DNA of 64,000 bases, taken from NCBI RefSeq assembly GCF_001654495.1, contig NZ_CP015849.1, positions 4,687,501 to 4,751,500 on the forward strand. The letters are read 5' to 3'. This stretch comes from Streptomyces sp. SAT1. GTDB lineage: Bacteria; Actinomycetota; Actinomycetes; Streptomycetales; Streptomycetaceae. This document shows positions 44,732 to 54,333 of this stretch, one piece after another (position 1 is the first letter of the stretch; the number at the start of each line of letters is the position of its first letter). The notes beneath the pieces were generated by a model. It was given only the letters and a program-made list of their open reading frames with translations, was not told where the DNA came from and made no database searches. A program made the position numbers and the translations under genes.

Positions 44732-45706
44732 ATGCTGCTCGAAGTCCGCGACCTGCACGTGGAGTTCCGCACCCGGGACGGGATCGCGCACGCCGTCAAC
44801 GGCGTCAGCTACGAGGTGGACGCGGGCCGGACCCTGGCCGTGCTCGGCGAGTCCGGTTCCGGCAAGTCGGTGACCGCGCAGGCGATCATGGGCATCCTCG
44901 ACATGCCGCCCGGCCGCATCACCGGCGGCGAGATCCTCTTCCAGGGCCGCGACCTGCTGAAGCTCCCGGAGGAGGAGCGGCGCGCGGTCCGCGGCGCCAA
45001 GATCGCGATGATCTTCCAGGACGCGCTGTCCTCGCTGAACCCGGTGCTCACCGTGGGCGACCAGCTCGCCGAGATGTTCACCGTGCACCGGGGCCTGTCC
45101 CGCAGGCAGGCGCGGGCCAAGGCGGTGGAGCTGATGGACCGGGTGCGCATCCCGGCCGCCGCGCAGCGCGTGCGCGACTATCCGCACCAGTTCTCGGGCG
45201 GTATGCGCCAGCGCATCATGATCGCGATGGCGCTGGCCCTGGAGCCGGACCTGATCATGGCGGACGAGCCGACCACCGCGCTCGACGTGACGGTCCAGGC
45301 CCAGGTCATGGACCTGCTCGCGGAGCTGCGGCGCGAGTTCGACATGGGTCTCATCCTGATCACCCACGACCTCGGGGTGGTGGCGGACGTCGCGGACGAG
45401 ATCGCGGTGATGTACGCCGGGCGGATCGTGGAGCGGGCGCCGGTGCACGACGTCTACAAGCGGCCCGCGCACCCGTACACGCGGGGTCTGCTGGAGTCGA
45501 TCCCGCGCCTGGACCAGAAGGGCCGCGAGCTGTACGCGATCAAGGGCCTGCCGCCCAACCTCACGCGGATCCCCGCCGGTTGCGCCTTCCACCCGCGCTG
45601 CCCGATGGCCCGGGACGTGTGCCGCACCGACGTACCGCCGCTCTACGAGGTCGACGCCCGGCGCGGGTCCGCCTGCCACTTCTGGAGGGAGTGCCTGGAT
45701 GCCTGA
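44732..45706 (+). CDS. Peptide ABC transporter ATP-binding protein (OppD type, operon 2)
   Basis: The 324-aa ATPase carries Walker A GESGSGKS, signature FSGGMRQR, Walker B LIMADEPTTALD and the Cys tail (GCAFHPRCP, DVC, ACHFW). The ATG at 44732 begins MLLEVRDLHVEF, where homology starts. An in-frame GTG at 44720 overlapping the previous stop is an alternative adding four residues. The core is nearly identical to the operon 1 OppD gene. It overlaps the next ATPase gene by 8 bases. Confidence 0.92.
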   Translation: MLLEVRDLHVEFRTRDGIAHAVNGVSYEVDAGRTLAVLGESGSGKSVTAQAIMGILDMPPGRITGGEILFQGRDLLKLPEEERRAVRGAKIAMIFQDALSSLNPVLTVGDQLAEMFTVHRGLSRRQARAKAVELMDRVRIPAAAQRVRDYPHQFSGGMRQRIMIAMALALEPDLIMADEPTTALDVTVQAQVMDLLAELRREFDMGLILITHDLGVVADVADEIAVMYAGRIVERAPVHDVYKRPAHPYTRGLLESIPRLDQKGRELYAIKGLPPNLTRIPAGCAFHPRCPMARDVCRTDVPPLYEVDARRGSACHFWRECLDA

Positions 45707-46724
45707 GCCGCTGCTGGAGGTCGCCGGGCTGGTCAAGCACTACCCGCTCACCCAGGGAATCCTGTTCAGGAAGCAGGTCGGCGCGGTCAAGGCCGTCGAC
45801 GGCGTCGACTTCGCCCTGGGCCGGGGCGAGACGCTGGGCATCGTGGGGGAGTCCGGCTGCGGCAAGTCCACCGTTGCCAAGCTGCTGTGCCAGCTGGAGC
45901 GGCCCACGGCCGGGGCGATCCGCTACCGGGGCGAGGACATCACCGGGCTGTCCGGGCGTGCGCTGAAGGCGGTGCGCCGGAACATCCAGATGGTGTTCCA
46001 GGACCCGTACACCTCGCTGAACCCGCGGATGACGGTCGGTGACATCATCGGCGAGCCGTACGACATCCATCCCGAGGTGGCCCCGAAGGGCGACCGGCGC
46101 CGCAAGGTGCAGGAGCTGCTGGACGTCGTCGGTCTCAACCCGGAGTACATCAACCGGTACCCGCACCAGTTCTCCGGCGGCCAGCGCCAGCGCATCGGCA
46201 TCGCCCGCGGCCTGGCCCTGCGCCCGGAGGTCATCGTCGCCGACGAACCGGTCTCCGCGCTGGACGTCTCCGTGCAGGCCCAGGTGATCAACCTGCTGGA
46301 ACGCCTCCAGTCGGAGTTCGACCTCTCCTACGTCTTCATCGCGCACGACCTGTCCATCGTCCGGCACATCTCCGACCGGGTCGGGGTCATGTACCTGGGC
46401 CGGATCGTGGAGACCGGCACGGACGAGCAGATCTACGACCACGCGACCCACCCGTACACCCAGGCGCTGCTGTCGGCGGTCCCGGTGCCCGACCCGGAGG
46501 CCCGCGAGCGCCGCGAGCGGATCATCCTCACCGGCGACGTGCCGTCCCCGGCGGCCGTCCCCTCCGGCTGCCGCTTCCGCACCCGCTGCTTCAAGGCACG
46601 GGAGCGCTGCGCCCTGGAGGTCCCGCTGCTCGCGGTCCCCGCCGAGTTCCGCCACACCCCCGGCCCGGCCGCCCACGACTCGGCGTGCCACTTCGCGGCG
46701 GAGCGGCAGGGGGTGGCGGGGTGA
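45699..46724 (+). CDS. Peptide ABC transporter ATP-binding protein (OppF type, operon 2)
   Basis: The 341-aa ATPase lacks the acidic extension of its paralogue and starts PEPLLEVAGLVKHYPLTQGI. Walker A GESGCGKS, signature FSGGQRQR, Walker B VIVADEPVSALD and tail cysteines (CRFRTRCFKARERC) are all present. The segment 45951-46185 is almost base-for-base identical to 40199-40433. It completes operon 2, and a strong hairpin lies about 180 bases downstream. Confidence 0.92.
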   Translation: MPEPLLEVAGLVKHYPLTQGILFRKQVGAVKAVDGVDFALGRGETLGIVGESGCGKSTVAKLLCQLERPTAGAIRYRGEDITGLSGRALKAVRRNIQMVFQDPYTSLNPRMTVGDIIGEPYDIHPEVAPKGDRRRKVQELLDVVGLNPEYINRYPHQFSGGQRQRIGIARGLALRPEVIVADEPVSALDVSVQAQVINLLERLQSEFDLSYVFIAHDLSIVRHISDRVGVMYLGRIVETGTDEQIYDHATHPYTQALLSAVPVPDPEARERRERIILTGDVPSPAAVPSGCRFRTRCFKARERCALEVPLLAVPAEFRHTPGPAAHDSACHFAAERQGVAG

Positions 46725-46907
46725 GCGGCGGTGCCCCCGGAGGCGGCACCGCACCGCCCGGGGACGCGCCCCCTGTCGGCGCGCAGCGGGCCGCCGATGA
46801 GCGGGGGAGGGGATCCGGGCGGCGTTGACGCGGTGGCAACACGGTCGACCCGGGGGCGACACACGGGTGCGGGAGGCTGCCGGGGTACGGCCGTGCGGGT
46901 GCCGTGG

Positions 46908-46954
46908 GCGGGCCGGGTGCGCCGTCCCCTGCGGGGGAGGCGCGCCCGGCCCGC
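46908..46954. terminator. Bidirectional terminator between operon 2 and the S9 peptidase
   Basis: A 16-bp stem (46908-46923 with 46939-46954) has one G-T mismatch. The loop contains its own TCCCC-TGC-GGGGA hairpin. It lies between convergent transcription units and 11 bases beyond the S9 peptidase stop. Confidence 0.8.
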
Positions 46955-46965
46955 CGCCTTGCCGG

Positions 46966-49094
46966 TCAGTCCAGGCCGAGCGACCGCTTGAGGAAGTCGA
47001 CCTGGAGCAGCAGCAGGTTCTCCGCGACCTGTTCCTGCGGAGTCATGTGGGTGACCCCGGACAGCGGCAGCACCTCGTGCGGGCGGCCGGCGGCGAGCAG
47101 GGCGGAGGAGAGCCGCAGGGCGTGGGCGACCACCACGTTGTCGTCGGCGAGGCCGTGCACGATCATCAGCGGCCGGTGCTGCTCGGCGGGCGCGGTCAGG
47201 CCGTCGTCGGTGACGAGGGACGAGTGCGCGTACGGCGCCGGGTCCGCGGCCGGGTCGCCGAGGTACCGCTCGGTGTAGTGGGTGTCGTAGAGGCGCCAGT
47301 CGGTGACCGGGGCGCCCGCGATGCCCGCGTGGAAGACGTCCGGGCGGCGCAGCACGGCCAGCGCGGAGAGGTAGCCGCCGTAGGACCAGCCGCGGACGGC
47401 CACCCGGTCCAGGTCGAGCGGATGGGTCTTCGCGAGGTCCTGGAGGGCCTCGATCTGGTCGTCCAGGGTGACGGTGAAGTCGTGGTGGATCGCCTTCTCC
47501 CAGCCGGGGGAGCGGCCGGGGGTGCCGCGGCCGTCGGCGACGACCACCGCGAAACCCTGGTCGGCGAACCACTGGGAGGTGAGGTACGCGTTGTGCGCCG
47601 CCATCACCCGCTGCCCGTGCGGGCCGCCGTAGGGGTCGAGGAGGACGGGCAGGGGGGCGGCCGCGGCAGTGTCACGGGGGTAGTCCGTAGGCATAAGCAC
47701 GGCGCACGGAATTCGGCGTGCGCCCCCCTCGGTGAGGGTCACGCGCGGGGAGATACCGGGCGTCTCGGCGTACGAGACGATCTCGGCGACCTGTTCGCCG
47801 TCCCGCAGCACCCGGACCCGCGAACCCGGCCGGCGCAGCTCCGCCGACACCAGCACGGTCACGTCCCCGAGCGCACGGCCGTGTGCACGCCGGGCTCCCG
47901 GCTGACGCGCTCCAGGCCCAGCTCGTTGACCCGGTAGACATGGGTCTCGCCGATCTCCGGCTCGGCGGCCTCCTCGCCCGCCGAGGCGGAGACGAGCACC
48001 TCGTCCGCGGTGACGTCGAGAACCGCACGTACGTGCAACTGAGGCCCGGTGAGCGGGCGTTCGCCGACCGCGAGCACCCGCGCGCCCCCCTCGTCCGCGA
48101 TCCGCACGAGCTGCCCGGACGGGCTCCAGCACGGCACACCGGGGAAAAGATCAAGCCAACTTGGGTCCTCGTCCGCGTGCACCATCCGGGTCGAGCCGGA
48201 CTCCGGGTCGACGGCCAGATAGACCTGGCTGCGCTGGTCCCGCGCCTGCACGAGCAGCAGCGGCGCTCCCGCCGCTGACCAGTGCACACGTGCCAGGTAC
48301 GGGTAGCGGGAGCGGTCCCAGGAGATCTCCGTGCGGGACCCGTCCAGGGTGATCACGAACAACCGTACGTCAGCGTTGGGGGTGCCCGCCGCGGGGTAGC
48401 GCACCCGGGCGGGCTCCCGGCCGGGGTGGGCCGGATCGGAGATCCACCACTGCTGCACCGGCGCGTCGTCGGCGCGTGCCACCAGCAGCCGGTCCGACTC
48501 CGGGGACCACCAGAAGCCCCGGTGGCGGCCCATCTCCTCGGCCGCGGCGAACTCCGCCAGGCCGTAGGTCACCGTCTCCGACTCGGGCTCGGCGAGCGCC
48601 CGGTCGTCCTCGCCCCCGGCGCCCACCACGCGCAGCGCGCCCCCGGCGACGTAGGCGACGCGCCGTCCGTCCGGGGCGGGTCGGGGGTCGATCACCGGTC
48701 CCGGAACGGTCAGTTCACGCACCGAGCCCGTGCGCAGCCCGGCGGTGAACAGCCGTCCCGACAGGGCGAAGGAGGCCAGCTCCACGGCCTTGTCGGTGGC
48801 ATATCCGACGATGCCGGCGCCGCCCTCGCGGGTGCGCTCACGGCGTGCGCGCTCCTCGGGCGAGAGGTGCTCCAGGGCGCCGCCGAGGAGGGCGCGGGGG
48901 TCGGCGGCCACGCGCTCGCCGGACCCGTCCAGGTCCAGGACCCGCAGCGAACTGGCGCGGTCCGTACCGGAGTCGGAGCGCAGGAAAACCACACGTGAGG
49001 CATCGGGGGCGACGGTGAAGGCACGCGGCGCGCCGAGCGTGAACCGCTGGGTGCGCGCGTGCTGTCGGGGGAAGGAGTCAGGCTCGGTCGTCAT
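46966..49094 (-). pseudogene. S9 prolyl oligopeptidase/DPP IV-type peptidase with a one-base frameshift
   Basis: Two adjoining frames together give a full S9 peptidase (about 710 aa). The upstream frame (start ATG 49094) encodes the beta-propeller domain (QRFTLGAPRAFTVAPDASRV, GRHRGFWWSPESDRLLVARA). It ends prematurely after HTAVRSGT at about 47860. The other frame resumes at GDVTVLVSAELRRPG and carries the alpha/beta hydrolase domain. The triad is intact: Ser in GWSYGGY, Asp in GLADDN, His in SGVTHMT. One base added to the four-base C run at 47865-47868 (G on the coding strand) restores HTAVRSGDVTV. It is either a recent pseudogene or a sequencing error. Confidence 0.85.
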
Positions 49095-49281
49095 GGAAAG
49101 ACCATATTGGCCATGCGCCCCCTTGTGCGGCCGTGCGCCGACCGATGCGCGCGTGCGGATAGTTATGATCGTTAGCGCATAGTGGGTATGAACCTGCTGC
49201 CTGTTGTGTGGATTTATCTGCCCCCATAGTCCGACCCCCCGACACCCCCCCGCGTCCTGGGATCTTTGGAGGTGAGCCGCC

Positions 49282-49476
49282 GTGGCACTCTCGATTTCGG
49301 CGGTGGTGCTGCTGGCGATCGTCGTCTTCTTGCTGATCAAGAAGTCAGGGTTGAAGGGAGGCCATGCGGTCGTGTGCGTCCTCCTGGGCTTCTACCTGGC
49401 CTCTTCGACAGTCGCTCCCACGATCAGCGAACTGACCACGAACATCGCGGGGATGATCGGCAGCCTCAAGTTCTGA
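49282..49476 (+). CDS. Small two-helix membrane protein
   Basis: The 64-aa product has helix 1 (ALSISAVVLLAIVVFLLI), a basic turn (KKSGLKGG) and helix 2 (HAVVCVLLGFYLASSTVA), then a short external end. GGAGG lies 8 bases before the GTG. It is divergent from the S9 peptidase. I recall a similar small protein near this place in other Streptomyces, so it is probably core rather than part of the toxin cassette. The function is unknown. Confidence 0.75.
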   Translation: MALSISAVVLLAIVVFLLIKKSGLKGGHAVVCVLLGFYLASSTVAPTISELTTNIAGMIGSLKF

Positions 49477-49699
49477 GGCCGGGCCACTCTCCCCTGGCCC
49501 CGTGTTCCCCGCGTACCGGCGTGCACGCGTTCCTGTGTGCGCCGGAGGACTTCGGTCGGCGATCCGTCCGCCCGGCGCGCCGCCGTGCCGTTGTACCGCT
49601 GTGCCGTGACTCGGCCTGTTTCGGATGGAATTGTACCCATCTCGGTTGATACAAAGGTGCCTGGCGAAACGTATCAGCGCAGGGAGCGGGGGCTCGGGG

Positions 49700-50128
49700 A
49701 TGACGGGGTGGGACATCAGTCCTGTGGGCGTGCAGGCGGCCCTCACGACGACCGGTGAGGCGGGTGGCGACCTGGACCGGGCGGCCACCACTCTCCTGAA
49801 CGATCTGATGAGCGCGGCGAGTTCGGCGGGCACCGTCGTCCCGGGCGGGCAGTTCAGCGGTCCGCTGGTCGGACCGGTGGCGCCGGGCCGGTCACGGGTG
49901 CCGACCGGACCGGTGGCGGAGGCGCTCGCGCAGTACCTCTCCGAACGGCAGAAGAAGCTGGCGTTCATGGCCCGCCGCACCGCCGAGTCGGTACAGGGAG
50001 CCGCCGAGGCGACCCGCGCCTATGTCCACGGGGATCTGGAGATGGCCGCCGAGGCCCAGCGCAACGCGCTGAAGCCACCGAGGATCGACATGCCGGGGAC
50101 CGGCGGGAAGAACGGCGGCGGGGCATGA
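49700..50128 (+). CDS. DUF6507-like WXG100-type partner protein
   Basis: The 142-aa helical protein starts TGWDISPVGVQAALTTTGEA and has heptad-like Ala/Leu patterns typical of small ESX/WXG-type proteins. Residues about 95-125 (ERQKKLAFMARRTAESVQ, then ATRAYVHGDLEMAAEAQRNA) form a second helix. The last 20 residues are Gly/Pro-rich. Its stop overlaps the toxin ATG by 4 bases. It is probably a co-secreted partner or chaperone of toxin 2. The family assignment rests on memory of DUF6507. Confidence 0.7.
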   Translation: MTGWDISPVGVQAALTTTGEAGGDLDRAATTLLNDLMSAASSAGTVVPGGQFSGPLVGPVAPGRSRVPTGPVAEALAQYLSERQKKLAFMARRTAESVQGAAEATRAYVHGDLEMAAEAQRNALKPPRIDMPGTGGKNGGGA

Positions 50129-52566
50129 GCGGGCAGGCCGCCCTGGACCCCGAGGAGATACCCGAGTTCACCGGCGACCCCGAGCAGTTGGACAAGGACG
50201 TGTCGGCCATCGGCGCCGACGCGGCGTCCCTGTGGGACGTGGGCTCGCGGATCGACTCCGCCTTCAACTCCCTCTCGGCGTACTACAAGGCGCCGGAGGC
50301 GGAGCAGCTGTTCGCCACGACGAAGCCGGTGGCGGCGGCGGGCGACGAACTCCGCGGCGAACTGGAGAAGATCGCGGGCGCGCTCGCCGCCTACGCGCAG
50401 GAGATACGGCCGCTGGTGGCCACGCTGGACCGGCTGCGCGGCGAAGCCCGCACCTTCCGCGCCTCGGTCGCCCACGACGACGACTGGCGGGAGGACGGCG
50501 ACAAGGTCGACGAGAACAACGAACGCCGCCGCCAGGTCAACGCGGCCTGGGCCGCCTTCCAGGCCGCCGAACGCACCTGCCACGACAAGATCGTGAGGCT
50601 GGTCGGCGGCGCTCCGCTGACGGTCGACGACGGGTCGCACCAGAAGGGCATGTACGGCTACCGGGCCGAGGACCTCGACCAGGCGCAGGGACTGCCGTGG
50701 GGCGACCCGGTCGACGAGGAGACTCCCTGGTACCGGATCGACCAGCACGTCTGGAACTTCGCCAAGGGCTTCTTCGTGGACGGTGTCTGGGGCACCGTCC
50801 GGGGCCTGGGCACCCTCGTCGGCGTGGACGGCTGGGACGCGGCCGGACAGGCGTGGAAGGGCCTGGGGCAACTGCTGACGGGCGTCGCCCTCACGGTGGT
50901 CGCCCCGGCCGCCTACTGGACGGCCTCCGACGACCAGCTCCCGGCCTGGCTGCGTGACTCGCGCCGCGCGGTCAAGGAGACGGGCAAGGCCCTGCTCGCG
51001 TGGGACGAGTGGGGGAAGAACCCGGCCCGTGCGGCGGGCGCGGTCACCTTCAATGTCCTGACCACGGTCCTCACCGGCGGCGCCGGGACGGCCGCGAAGA
51101 CCGGGAGCGTCGCCAAGGCCATCTCCCTCGCGGGCCGGGCGGGGCGCCTCGTCGACCCGATGACATACGTCGCGAGGACGGCGGGCGTCGGCCTGACCAG
51201 GGTCGGTGACGCGCTGGCGAGCCTGAGGGCGGTCACGAAGGGCACCTACGTCGAACTGGCCGGGCGGACGTACCGGATCGTCGACCAGCCGCTGGCCCGG
51301 GAGGAACTGCCCGCCGGCCTGACCCCCGAGAACTCCGTCCGCATGGAACACGGCGGCCGGGTCGTCTACCTCGACACCCGGACGATGGTCGTCCGCGACG
51401 CCGACGGCACGGTCCGGCAGTCGCTGGAGGACATGGCCCGCGAGGGCACGGCGGAGGAGCGGGCGGCCACCGCCCACGACGGCACCACCAGCACACCGGA
51501 GCGACGGTCGGTCGGCGCGCACGCGGGCGCGCATGCGGGCGCGCACGCGGGCGTGCACGGCGGGGACGGGCTTCCCGGGCATGGCCATGGTGGACCGCCG
51601 TCATCGCATCTGCCCCGACCTGCCGGCGGGTCGGACGACATAGGCCGCGCGGAGGACGGGCACGCCGAGGGCGGGCACCCTGAAGCGGCCGATCCACGCA
51701 CGATCATGCGTCGTCATGTCGAACTCGCCAACACGGACAAGGCGTGGTTCAAGGAGCACTACCGGAAGAACGGCTACCGCAGGTACGCCAGCCGTGAGGT
51801 GATCGGCCAGCGGCTGCCCACCCTGGTCCGGGACCCCGCCCACCCCGGTCAGTGGATCGCCAAGAGTGATCTGCCGCCTGCGACACCGGCCAGGTACCTG
51901 CCTTCCGAGTCGCCCGGACCGGGCAGCGCCGCCGATATGCCGAAGAAGCTGCTGGGCCGGCTCAACGAGTGGGCTCACGCCCGTCATAAAGCCGTCGTGG
52001 CGGACACGGCTGCGGAAGCCCACCTCAGGGAAGCGGAACACGCGTACGCCGAGGACCCCACGCCCGAGCGGGAAGCCGCCCGGGACGCCGCCGAGGAAGC
52101 GCATTCCCCCCTGCACGGCGACATGCTCAAGCAGAGCGAGATGTTCGGCGAGAACGTGGCCGAGTACCATGCCGTTCCGGATGCGTACCCGACTGCGAAG
52201 CGCATTGACAACAGGGAATTCGGGAACAACAGATTCGACCAGGTGTACCAGACCACGGACGGACGCTTCGTGGTCATCGAGGCAAAGGGATCGCTCAGGG
52301 CCCAACTGGGAGAACGCACGAGCCACCTCGGAAACCGGGTGCAGCAGGGTACGCGGGAATATTTCGACACCATTTTGCAGGAGATGGAAAAACGTGCGCT
52401 CAGGAAAAAGGATATGGATGAGCTGAATCTGGTCTCGGAGTTGGAAGCTGCGCTTTCTGAAGGGAAAGTGGACTATGTCCTGGTCAAGGCGGAGGCCACA
52501 CCGGCTGGTAAATATGCCGGGTATGAGATGAGGCAGTTCGATATCGGTGACGTCGGGAGCAAGTGA
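50125..52566 (+). CDS. T7SS-type polymorphic toxin with a second PD-(D/E)xK-like tip (toxin 2)
   Basis: The 813-aa protein shares its first about 365 residues with toxin 1: EEIPEFTGDPEQLDKDV, LSAYYKAPEAEQLFATTKPV, PWGDPVDEETPWYRI, WDEWGKNPARAAGAVTFNVL. An AHAGAHAG repeat (about 470-478) marks a short linker. The C-terminal region (about 530-813) is unrelated to toxin 1. It contains RFDQVYQTTDGRFVVIEAKG, giving D...ExK (Lys about 721) as in PD-(D/E)xK nucleases. Its tip DNA is visibly more A/T-rich. Two Imm49 genes follow at once, the first overlapping the stop. It is probably exported by a type VII system and toxic to non-immune cells. Confidence 0.82.
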   Translation: MSGQAALDPEEIPEFTGDPEQLDKDVSAIGADAASLWDVGSRIDSAFNSLSAYYKAPEAEQLFATTKPVAAAGDELRGELEKIAGALAAYAQEIRPLVATLDRLRGEARTFRASVAHDDDWREDGDKVDENNERRRQVNAAWAAFQAAERTCHDKIVRLVGGAPLTVDDGSHQKGMYGYRAEDLDQAQGLPWGDPVDEETPWYRIDQHVWNFAKGFFVDGVWGTVRGLGTLVGVDGWDAAGQAWKGLGQLLTGVALTVVAPAAYWTASDDQLPAWLRDSRRAVKETGKALLAWDEWGKNPARAAGAVTFNVLTTVLTGGAGTAAKTGSVAKAISLAGRAGRLVDPMTYVARTAGVGLTRVGDALASLRAVTKGTYVELAGRTYRIVDQPLAREELPAGLTPENSVRMEHGGRVVYLDTRTMVVRDADGTVRQSLEDMAREGTAEERAATAHDGTTSTPERRSVGAHAGAHAGAHAGVHGGDGLPGHGHGGPPSSHLPRPAGGSDDIGRAEDGHAEGGHPEAADPRTIMRRHVELANTDKAWFKEHYRKNGYRRYASREVIGQRLPTLVRDPAHPGQWIAKSDLPPATPARYLPSESPGPGSAADMPKKLLGRLNEWAHARHKAVVADTAAEAHLREAEHAYAEDPTPEREAARDAAEEAHSPLHGDMLKQSEMFGENVAEYHAVPDAYPTAKRIDNREFGNNRFDQVYQTTDGRFVVIEAKGSLRAQLGERTSHLGNRVQQGTREYFDTILQEMEKRALRKKDMDELNLVSELEAALSEGKVDYVLVKAEATPAGKYAGYEMRQFDIGDVGSK

Positions 52567-53429
52567 TGACCACCTACGTGTCCCGCGAGGACGATCCGCC
52601 CGGAGAGGATGCAGCAGACTTCATCGAAATGAGTGACCGACGGGCTCTCAAACGGTTCGAGGACCTTTCGCGACGGCCCACCGCTTTCGGTATGACTTTC
52701 AGCAGTGCTTTGAGCACCGCGATGCTGCACTGTCTGCACGACCCCACCGCCGACACCTCCGAGACGTGGGAGGCGTGGGTCGCCGCGATGCAGGTGGGGG
52801 CGGCCATGTTCGCCGCCGCCGTGGTCGAGCAGGGGACGGTAGAGTGCCGCATCGCCCACGAGATGCGGACCATCCCGGCGATCGGTGTCCGTCACTTCAC
52901 CGACGCGGGCTCCTGGGTGACGGCGTTCTGGCTGGCGGTCGTCTGCCGGGACCAGAAGCGGATGACACAACTGGCCGAAGTGCCGGTGGACCTTCTGCGT
53001 GCCTCCGGGGCGGTGTACGACGAGTACATCTACCACTGGGTCGACACTCTTCAGACCTACTGGACCGAGCGGCCGGGGCTCGGCGAGAAGTTCACCGAGG
53101 CGTTCCAGGGCACGGACCCGGAGGTGCTACGGATCGCCGACCGCGAGCTGATGCTGAAGCTGCTGTATCCGCCGCTCGAACTTTTCCTGCACTTTCTCCA
53201 GCGGAACGAGCAGGAGTTCAACGCGGCACTCGTCCGGGCGGTGCAGTCCCACAAGGAGTACTGGACCAAGGACGAGGATCGCCGGCAGAGCACGGACGGT
53301 GCGGTCGCGCTCGGTCCGCTTGCCATGGCCTGCCTCGCCCATGATGTCGGGATGTCCATCGATGTGAAGTCCGAGTACTTGCCGGAACACCTTCTCAGGC
53401 GTTCATGGCTCGGTGAGTTCGAGACGTGA
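52566..53429 (+). CDS. Imm49-family immunity protein (copy 3)
   Basis: The 287-aa protein shows the Imm49 blocks TWEAWVAAMQVGAAMFA, AGSWVTAFWLAVVCRD, YDEYIYHWVDTLQTYW and YLPEHLLRRSWLGEFET. The ATG at 52566 shares its first base with the toxin 2 stop (TGATG). GGGAG lies 7 bases upstream, so translation is coupled to the toxin; this is the best candidate for the cognate antidote. An overlapping GTG at 52563 is an alternative. The first 60 residues are less conserved among the four copies. Confidence 0.88.
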   Translation: MTTYVSREDDPPGEDAADFIEMSDRRALKRFEDLSRRPTAFGMTFSSALSTAMLHCLHDPTADTSETWEAWVAAMQVGAAMFAAAVVEQGTVECRIAHEMRTIPAIGVRHFTDAGSWVTAFWLAVVCRDQKRMTQLAEVPVDLLRASGAVYDEYIYHWVDTLQTYWTERPGLGEKFTEAFQGTDPEVLRIADRELMLKLLYPPLELFLHFLQRNEQEFNAALVRAVQSHKEYWTKDEDRRQSTDGAVALGPLAMACLAHDVGMSIDVKSEYLPEHLLRRSWLGEFET

Positions 53430-53453
53430 CGGTTGCGCGGAGGGGACCTTCTG

Positions 53454-54317
53454 GTGACTGGGCATATCGCCCGGCACGGGCTGTCGGCTGGGCCTGAGGC
53501 CGAGGAGTACGCGGAGAGGCTGAGTGCGCATCTCAGCAAGGGAATCGACCGGCTCGACAACTCGGCACGCGTGATCGATTCGACATTCAGCGGGTACCGG
53601 ATGCTGTTGTCCGCCCGTTGTGTGGTCGATCCGTCGGCTGCGGCGGTGGAGACGTGGGAAGCGGCGGTCACCGCGATGCAGTTGGGTTCCGCGTTGTTCG
53701 CGGTGACCGGGGTGGACGAGGGGACCGTCCAGTGCCGGATCGACCGGAAGGTGCGGAGTCTTCCGGCTGTGGGGCCGTTGTCCAGCGCGGATGCGGGTAC
53801 GTGGCTGTCCGCATTCTGGCTGGCTGTCATCTGTCGGGAGCGGCAGCGGATGACGGAGTTGTGCGAGATCCCGCTGGAGCGGTTGCGGGCGCCCGAAGGG
53901 CAGTACGACGAGTACGTCTACCACTGGGTGGACACGTTGCAGACGTACTGGCTGCGGCGGCCCGGCCTCGTGGAGAAGCTGACCGCCACTTTCGAGGCGT
54001 CGGATCCGGCGGTGGCCACGATCGCTCCGCGTGACCTGCTCCAGGGCATCCTGTATCCGCCGATCAACCTCTTCTACCACTTCGTCCGCAGGGACGAGGA
54101 GGGGTTCACGCCCGCTCTCGTCGACGCGCTCAAGCTGCACCAGATGTACTGGACGCTGAACGAGGACCGGGCCGCCGACATCGACGGCAGCATCGCGCTC
54201 GGGCCGCTGGCCATCGCCTGCCTGGCCTACGACGGCAAGATGCCCATCGGCGTCGAGTCCGAGTACCTGCCCAAGCACCTGCTCCAGCACGACTGGCTGG
54301 GGGAGTTCCCCACCTGA
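53454..54317 (+). CDS. Imm49-family immunity protein (copy 4)
   Basis: The 287-aa paralogue lies 24 bases after copy 3 and shares TWEAAVTAMQLGSALFAV, AGTWLSAFWLAVICRE, YDEYVYHWVDTLQTYWLRRP and ESEYLPKHLLQHDWLGEFPT. The GTG at 53454 has GGAGG 10 bases upstream. It is closer in these blocks to copy 3 than to copies 1 and 2, consistent with local duplication followed by divergence. It may broaden protection to variant toxin tips. Confidence 0.87.
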   Translation: MTGHIARHGLSAGPEAEEYAERLSAHLSKGIDRLDNSARVIDSTFSGYRMLLSARCVVDPSAAAVETWEAAVTAMQLGSALFAVTGVDEGTVQCRIDRKVRSLPAVGPLSSADAGTWLSAFWLAVICRERQRMTELCEIPLERLRAPEGQYDEYVYHWVDTLQTYWLRRPGLVEKLTATFEASDPAVATIAPRDLLQGILYPPINLFYHFVRRDEEGFTPALVDALKLHQMYWTLNEDRAADIDGSIALGPLAIACLAYDGKMPIGVESEYLPKHLLQHDWLGEFPT

Positions 54318-54333
54318 CCGACCCGGGCGAGCG

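Noticed and set aside
35102..46724. Naming either peptide ABC operon bldKA-E
   Set aside because: Position near typA and mshB fits the bldK region, but gene order here is SBP first in both operons and I cannot run the comparison needed to tell bldK from its neighbour operon.
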